From Candidatus Brocadiaceae bacterium (GTDB taxonomy: Bacteria; Planctomycetota; Brocadiia; SM23-32): a DNA stretch of 7,224 nucleotides. The notes under the pieces are model-generated. The model was not told where the DNA came from, made no database searches, and worked only from the letters and a program-made list of their open reading frames with translations. The position numbers and the translations under genes were made by a program. Within the stretch, counting starts at the first letter, position 1, and each line of letters opens with the position of its first letter. Location of the stretch: NCBI GenBank assembly GCA_003551785.1, contig PUNP01000873.1, forward strand, positions 1-7,224, given 5' to 3'. Below, in pieces: positions 4,438-7,224 of this stretch.

Positions 4438-6000
4438 ATGGCTCATACTTTTGATGAGAATAAAGGTTTATTTTTACCCAATCAATTTAAAGAACTGATG
4501 GGTGAAAGTGATGATTTCAATAAAATAACATCATTTCTTGAAGGGCTTGCCAAGCTGGAATTACAGCTGGAAGATGAAGGCTGGCAATCTTTAGGGAATG
4601 ATGATGAAATAGATTTAAGTCAAAAAAGCAGGAAAAACTTACAAAAAGAAGCTTATGCCTATTGGGTGAAAAATCCATTATTAGGAAGGGCTGTTGAAAC
4701 TAATACAAATTATATCTATGGTAATGGATTTAATTATCAAGCTGATTCAGATAATGTCCAGGAAACTTTAGATGCTTTTATGGATGATGAAGATAATAAA
4801 AGAGAAATGACAACCCTTCAATCCCAACAGGTAAAATGTAATGAGCTTCAGATTTATGGAGAGCTATTCTTGGTGTTTTTTGTAGATGAAATGACTGGGA
4901 GGGTTAAAATAAGGTCATTACCTCCAACACAGGTAAGTGATGTGATAACTCACCCAGAAGATGCTCAACAACCTCTGTGGTACAAAAGAGATAGAAATGT
5001 TAAAAAATATGATTTTAATAAACAAAAATATAAGGTAGAAAGAGAGACAAAGTATTATGCTGATTGGAAGCAGCCTGATGATTTAGGTGGTGTTGAGCCA
5101 CCTGAGAGCCAAAAGGCTGAAGGAGTTATCTATCACATCAAAGTAAACTGCCTTAGCCACAACAAAAGGGGCTTCTCAAAGCTCTACAGAGGAATGGACT
5201 GGGCAGGCGCTTACAATAAATTTTTAGAGGACTTGGCAAGTGTTTGGGATACACTCTCAAAATTTGTTGCTAAAAATAAAGTAAAAGGAACTTCTGGTGA
5301 TTTACAAAAACAGGCTAAAAACTTAAAAGAAATGTTATCATCAATGAATAAAAATGCTGGTGGAATATATCAAGAGAATACTGGAAGCAATTTGGAGACA
5401 ATGAATGTAAGAGGGGCAAGTTTAGATGCTGAAGATGGTAGAAGGCTTTTATTAATGGTATGTTCAGCAACTGGATTGGTGGAACCATTCTTTGGTGACC
5501 CATCTACTGCCAACCTTGCCACAATGGAAGCTATGATGGGGCCAATGCTTAAAATGTTTTCAAGTGACCAGGAGTTGTGGAAATCAATTTGGCAAAATAT
5601 CTTTGATTTTGTGATAGACAAATCAATTGAAGCTGATGGTGGTATTCTAAAAGGCCATATTGAAGAGGATATGTATGGAACTGAATTTTGGGTCATAGCT
5701 GATGAAATTGAAAGGACTTTTGAAATTGATTTTCCACAGATGGTTGACAAAGATATACCAGAAATGGTTGAAGCTGTTAAAGATACATCTGAAACTTATT
5801 TGGTGCCAGAGAAAGAGCTTAGCAGAATTTTATTGAACCTCTTTGATGTAGATAATGTTGACAAGGTTTTAGGTGAGATGTATGATGGAGATGGAAACCA
5901 AGAGCCACAAATTAATCATGATGGAGAAATAGAAGAAGGTATGAGCCAAGAAGCATTGATTGAAGCTGTTCAAAAAATTGTTAAGAAAAATAAAAGGTGA
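4438..6000 (+). CDS. phage portal protein
   Basis: Encodes 520 residues from ATG 4438 after GGAGG (4426-4430). The portal forms the dodecameric ring at one capsid vertex: the docking site for TerL, the channel for DNA, and later the head-tail joint. Evidence is position between terL and a gp7-type gene, family-typical length, and stretches that read like portals: AYWVKNPLLGRAVETNTNYI with GNGF (75-98), an INNER wing around LQIYGELFLVFFVDEMTGRV, then SLPPTQVSDVI (160-170). SATGLVEPFFGDPSTANLAT (343-362) resembles the conserved segment before the long clip/stem helix, and an acidic C-terminal tail ends in basic KKNKR. Residues 231-259 are encoded with unusually C-ending codons compared with the rest. 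No breaks are visible. Portal families diverge strongly, so I cannot name the exact subfamily; SPP1 gp6-like is most likely. Confidence 0.88.
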   Translation: MAHTFDENKGLFLPNQFKELMGESDDFNKITSFLEGLAKLELQLEDEGWQSLGNDDEIDLSQKSRKNLQKEAYAYWVKNPLLGRAVETNTNYIYGNGFNYQADSDNVQETLDAFMDDEDNKREMTTLQSQQVKCNELQIYGELFLVFFVDEMTGRVKIRSLPPTQVSDVITHPEDAQQPLWYKRDRNVKKYDFNKQKYKVERETKYYADWKQPDDLGGVEPPESQKAEGVIYHIKVNCLSHNKRGFSKLYRGMDWAGAYNKFLEDLASVWDTLSKFVAKNKVKGTSGDLQKQAKNLKEMLSSMNKNAGGIYQENTGSNLETMNVRGASLDAEDGRRLLLMVCSATGLVEPFFGDPSTANLATMEAMMGPMLKMFSSDQELWKSIWQNIFDFVIDKSIEADGGILKGHIEEDMYGTEFWVIADEIERTFEIDFPQMVDKDIPEMVEAVKDTSETYLVPEKELSRILLNLFDVDNVDKVLGEMYDGDGNQEPQINHDGEIEEGMSQEALIEAVQKIVKKNKR

Positions 6001-6004
6001 TAAA

Positions 6005-7224
6005 ATGGCTGCCCCAAAATTAGAAAGGCTCATCAATAAAGAAGAAAAAAGAATGTCCAATGAGATTTATAAGGTTTTTATAGATAATGATGAAGATATA
6101 AGGAATCAAATTGTCAGAGAACTAAAAAAGGAATTGGGCATTGAATTAAAAGAGTCAAGAAAAATTATTCCATTTAGGGAGGCAACTGTTCATGATTTAG
6201 CTTCTCAACAAAATGCTAGAATGATTATTGATAGAGTCAATTGGAGTGATTTTGAGAATAATCTTACATCATCTTTTGATAAACACTTTTCAAATATATA
6301 TGGAGAAGCAGGGCTGAGCCAAGCAGGGGCTTTAGGCTCAAGTTTCAGCCTTTTAAATCCAAGGGCAGTTGAATATCTAAGAGAACATTCAGCTGAACAG
6401 ATAGTAGAGATAACACAAAATACAAAAGAAGGTTTAAAAGATATAATGGCAGACTTTTATCAGGCAGAAAAAACACCAGCTCAGTTGGGTAGAGAGATAA
6501 GGAAACATGTTGGGCTTCATAGCAACTGGGCAAAGGCTGTAGAGAATAGAAAAGCTGATTTGATAGGGGCTGGAATAAGACCATCAATTGCTGAAAATAG
6601 GGCTTCAAGATATGCTGAAAAGTTAAAGAGGAAAAGAGCTGATATGATTGCCAGAACTGAAACTATAGCAGCTTCAAATCAAGGAAGGCAAGAAGCATGG
6701 CTACAAGCTGGATATGAAAAGCAACACAAGGTTTGGATAACTACACCTGATGATAGGATGTGTGAAGAGTGTTTAGCTATGGATGGCCAATCAGTTTTAA
6801 TAACCAAAAATTTTGTTTCACCTGATTATGGAGAAATTGAAAACCCACCACTTCACCCTCATTGCAGGTGTGCTACAAGGCTTGAACTTGCTGAACCTGA
6901 GGATGTAGGAGTGAAAGAGCCAGGAGAATTTGAAACTGCTGAAGATGCTGAAATATGGTTAAAACAAAAGTATGATATTGATGGTGAATTCACTTATGAT
7001 ATGGAACAACAAGATTATCCAAAAATTATGGATAATTTAGGCTATAGTTATGAAGAGATTGTAGCAGCTGAAAATAATAATTTTGCTAATTTTAAAGATG
7101 TTAATTTGGATATGAGATTGCTCAATGAAAGTATGGTTGAATTTGATAGACTTGCTCAGAAATATCCAGAAGTTGCTGAAAGATTAAATTATATTGGAAC
7201 TCACTCTAAACATGATATGGCAGG
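6005..7224 (+). CDS. Mu F / SPP1 gp7-type minor head protein, partial, with C-terminal extension
   Basis: ATG 6005 follows AAAGGTGA (5993-6000), just after the portal stop. The gene is cut by the window end after 406 codons, with no stop. Residues 1-205 are mostly helical, as expected of the portal-binding part. Residues 211-290 are the Mu F / gp7 domain: RTETIAASNQGRQEAW (217-232), TTPDDRMCEECLAMDGQ (246-262) and NPPLHPHCRCATRLE (280-294). The conserved Cys and His residues (C253, C256, H284, H286, C287, C289) look like a metal site. Such proteins join the procapsid with the portal and can be ejected with DNA. After about residue 300 the chain goes on for at least 106 residues beyond the core domain, including SMVEFDRLAQKYPEVAERL. 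Mu F proteins often carry added enzyme or toxin domains there; I cannot name this one. Confidence 0.88.
   Translation, partial: MAAPKLERLINKEEKRMSNEIYKVFIDNDEDIRNQIVRELKKELGIELKESRKIIPFREATVHDLASQQNARMIIDRVNWSDFENNLTSSFDKHFSNIYGEAGLSQAGALGSSFSLLNPRAVEYLREHSAEQIVEITQNTKEGLKDIMADFYQAEKTPAQLGREIRKHVGLHSNWAKAVENRKADLIGAGIRPSIAENRASRYAEKLKRKRADMIARTETIAASNQGRQEAWLQAGYEKQHKVWITTPDDRMCEECLAMDGQSVLITKNFVSPDYGEIENPPLHPHCRCATRLELAEPEDVGVKEPGEFETAEDAEIWLKQKYDIDGEFTYDMEQQDYPKIMDNLGYSYEEIVAAENNNFANFKDVNLDMRLLNESMVEFDRLAQKYPEVAERLNYIGTHSKHDMA

Noticed and set aside
5315..6608. Leftward frames opposite the portal and minor head genes
   Set aside because: Shadows of confident coding sequence with no start signals. 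All well-supported genes in the window point right.

Overview
The window is a stretch of tailed-phage (Caudoviricetes) or prophage DNA from a low-GC bacterium, read entirely left to right. The right half carries the usual packaging and head-start block: small terminase, large terminase, portal, then a Mu F / SPP1 gp7-type minor head protein that runs off the window end. AT-rich codons, AGA/AGG arginine codons and strong AGGAGG ribosome binding sites fit a Firmicute host. A secreted, beta-barrel-like protein ending in phenylalanine, inserted between terminase and portal, hints that the host has an outer membrane, as in Halanaerobiales or Negativicutes. That host guess is inference. The sequence does not show whether this is a free phage or an integrated prophage.

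Layout. Positions 1-1828 hold a tightly packed row of tiny genes with overlapping or abutting stops and starts: two small zinc-ribbon proteins, a two-part beta-rich protein, a short membrane peptide that looks like the frameshifted remnant of a two-helix protein, an unknown 111-residue protein, a two-helix membrane protein, an eight-cysteine zinc-finger protein, and a three-helix membrane protein. Several are short, nested or overlapping. Positions 1829-2053 are noncoding: a small hairpin, a sigma-70-like promoter, an 11-bp inverted repeat around that promoter, and about 4.5 tandem copies of an approximately 19-bp A-tract/T-tract unit ending at the ribosome binding site of terS. Positions 2054-7224 hold terS, terL, the beta-barrel-like gene, the portal gene and the partial minor head gene. 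They are spaced so tightly that they are probably one transcript from the promoter near 1876-1903.

How it fits together. TerS would recognise phage DNA and TerL would cut and pump it through the portal. The Mu F/gp7 protein usually sits with the portal in the procapsid and may enter the host with the DNA. The curved-DNA-like repeat array directly before terS is a candidate packaging or regulatory site. The most unusual elements are this array, the outer-membrane-like protein, the extra C-terminal domain on the Mu F protein, and the group of very small zinc-binding and membrane proteins upstream.
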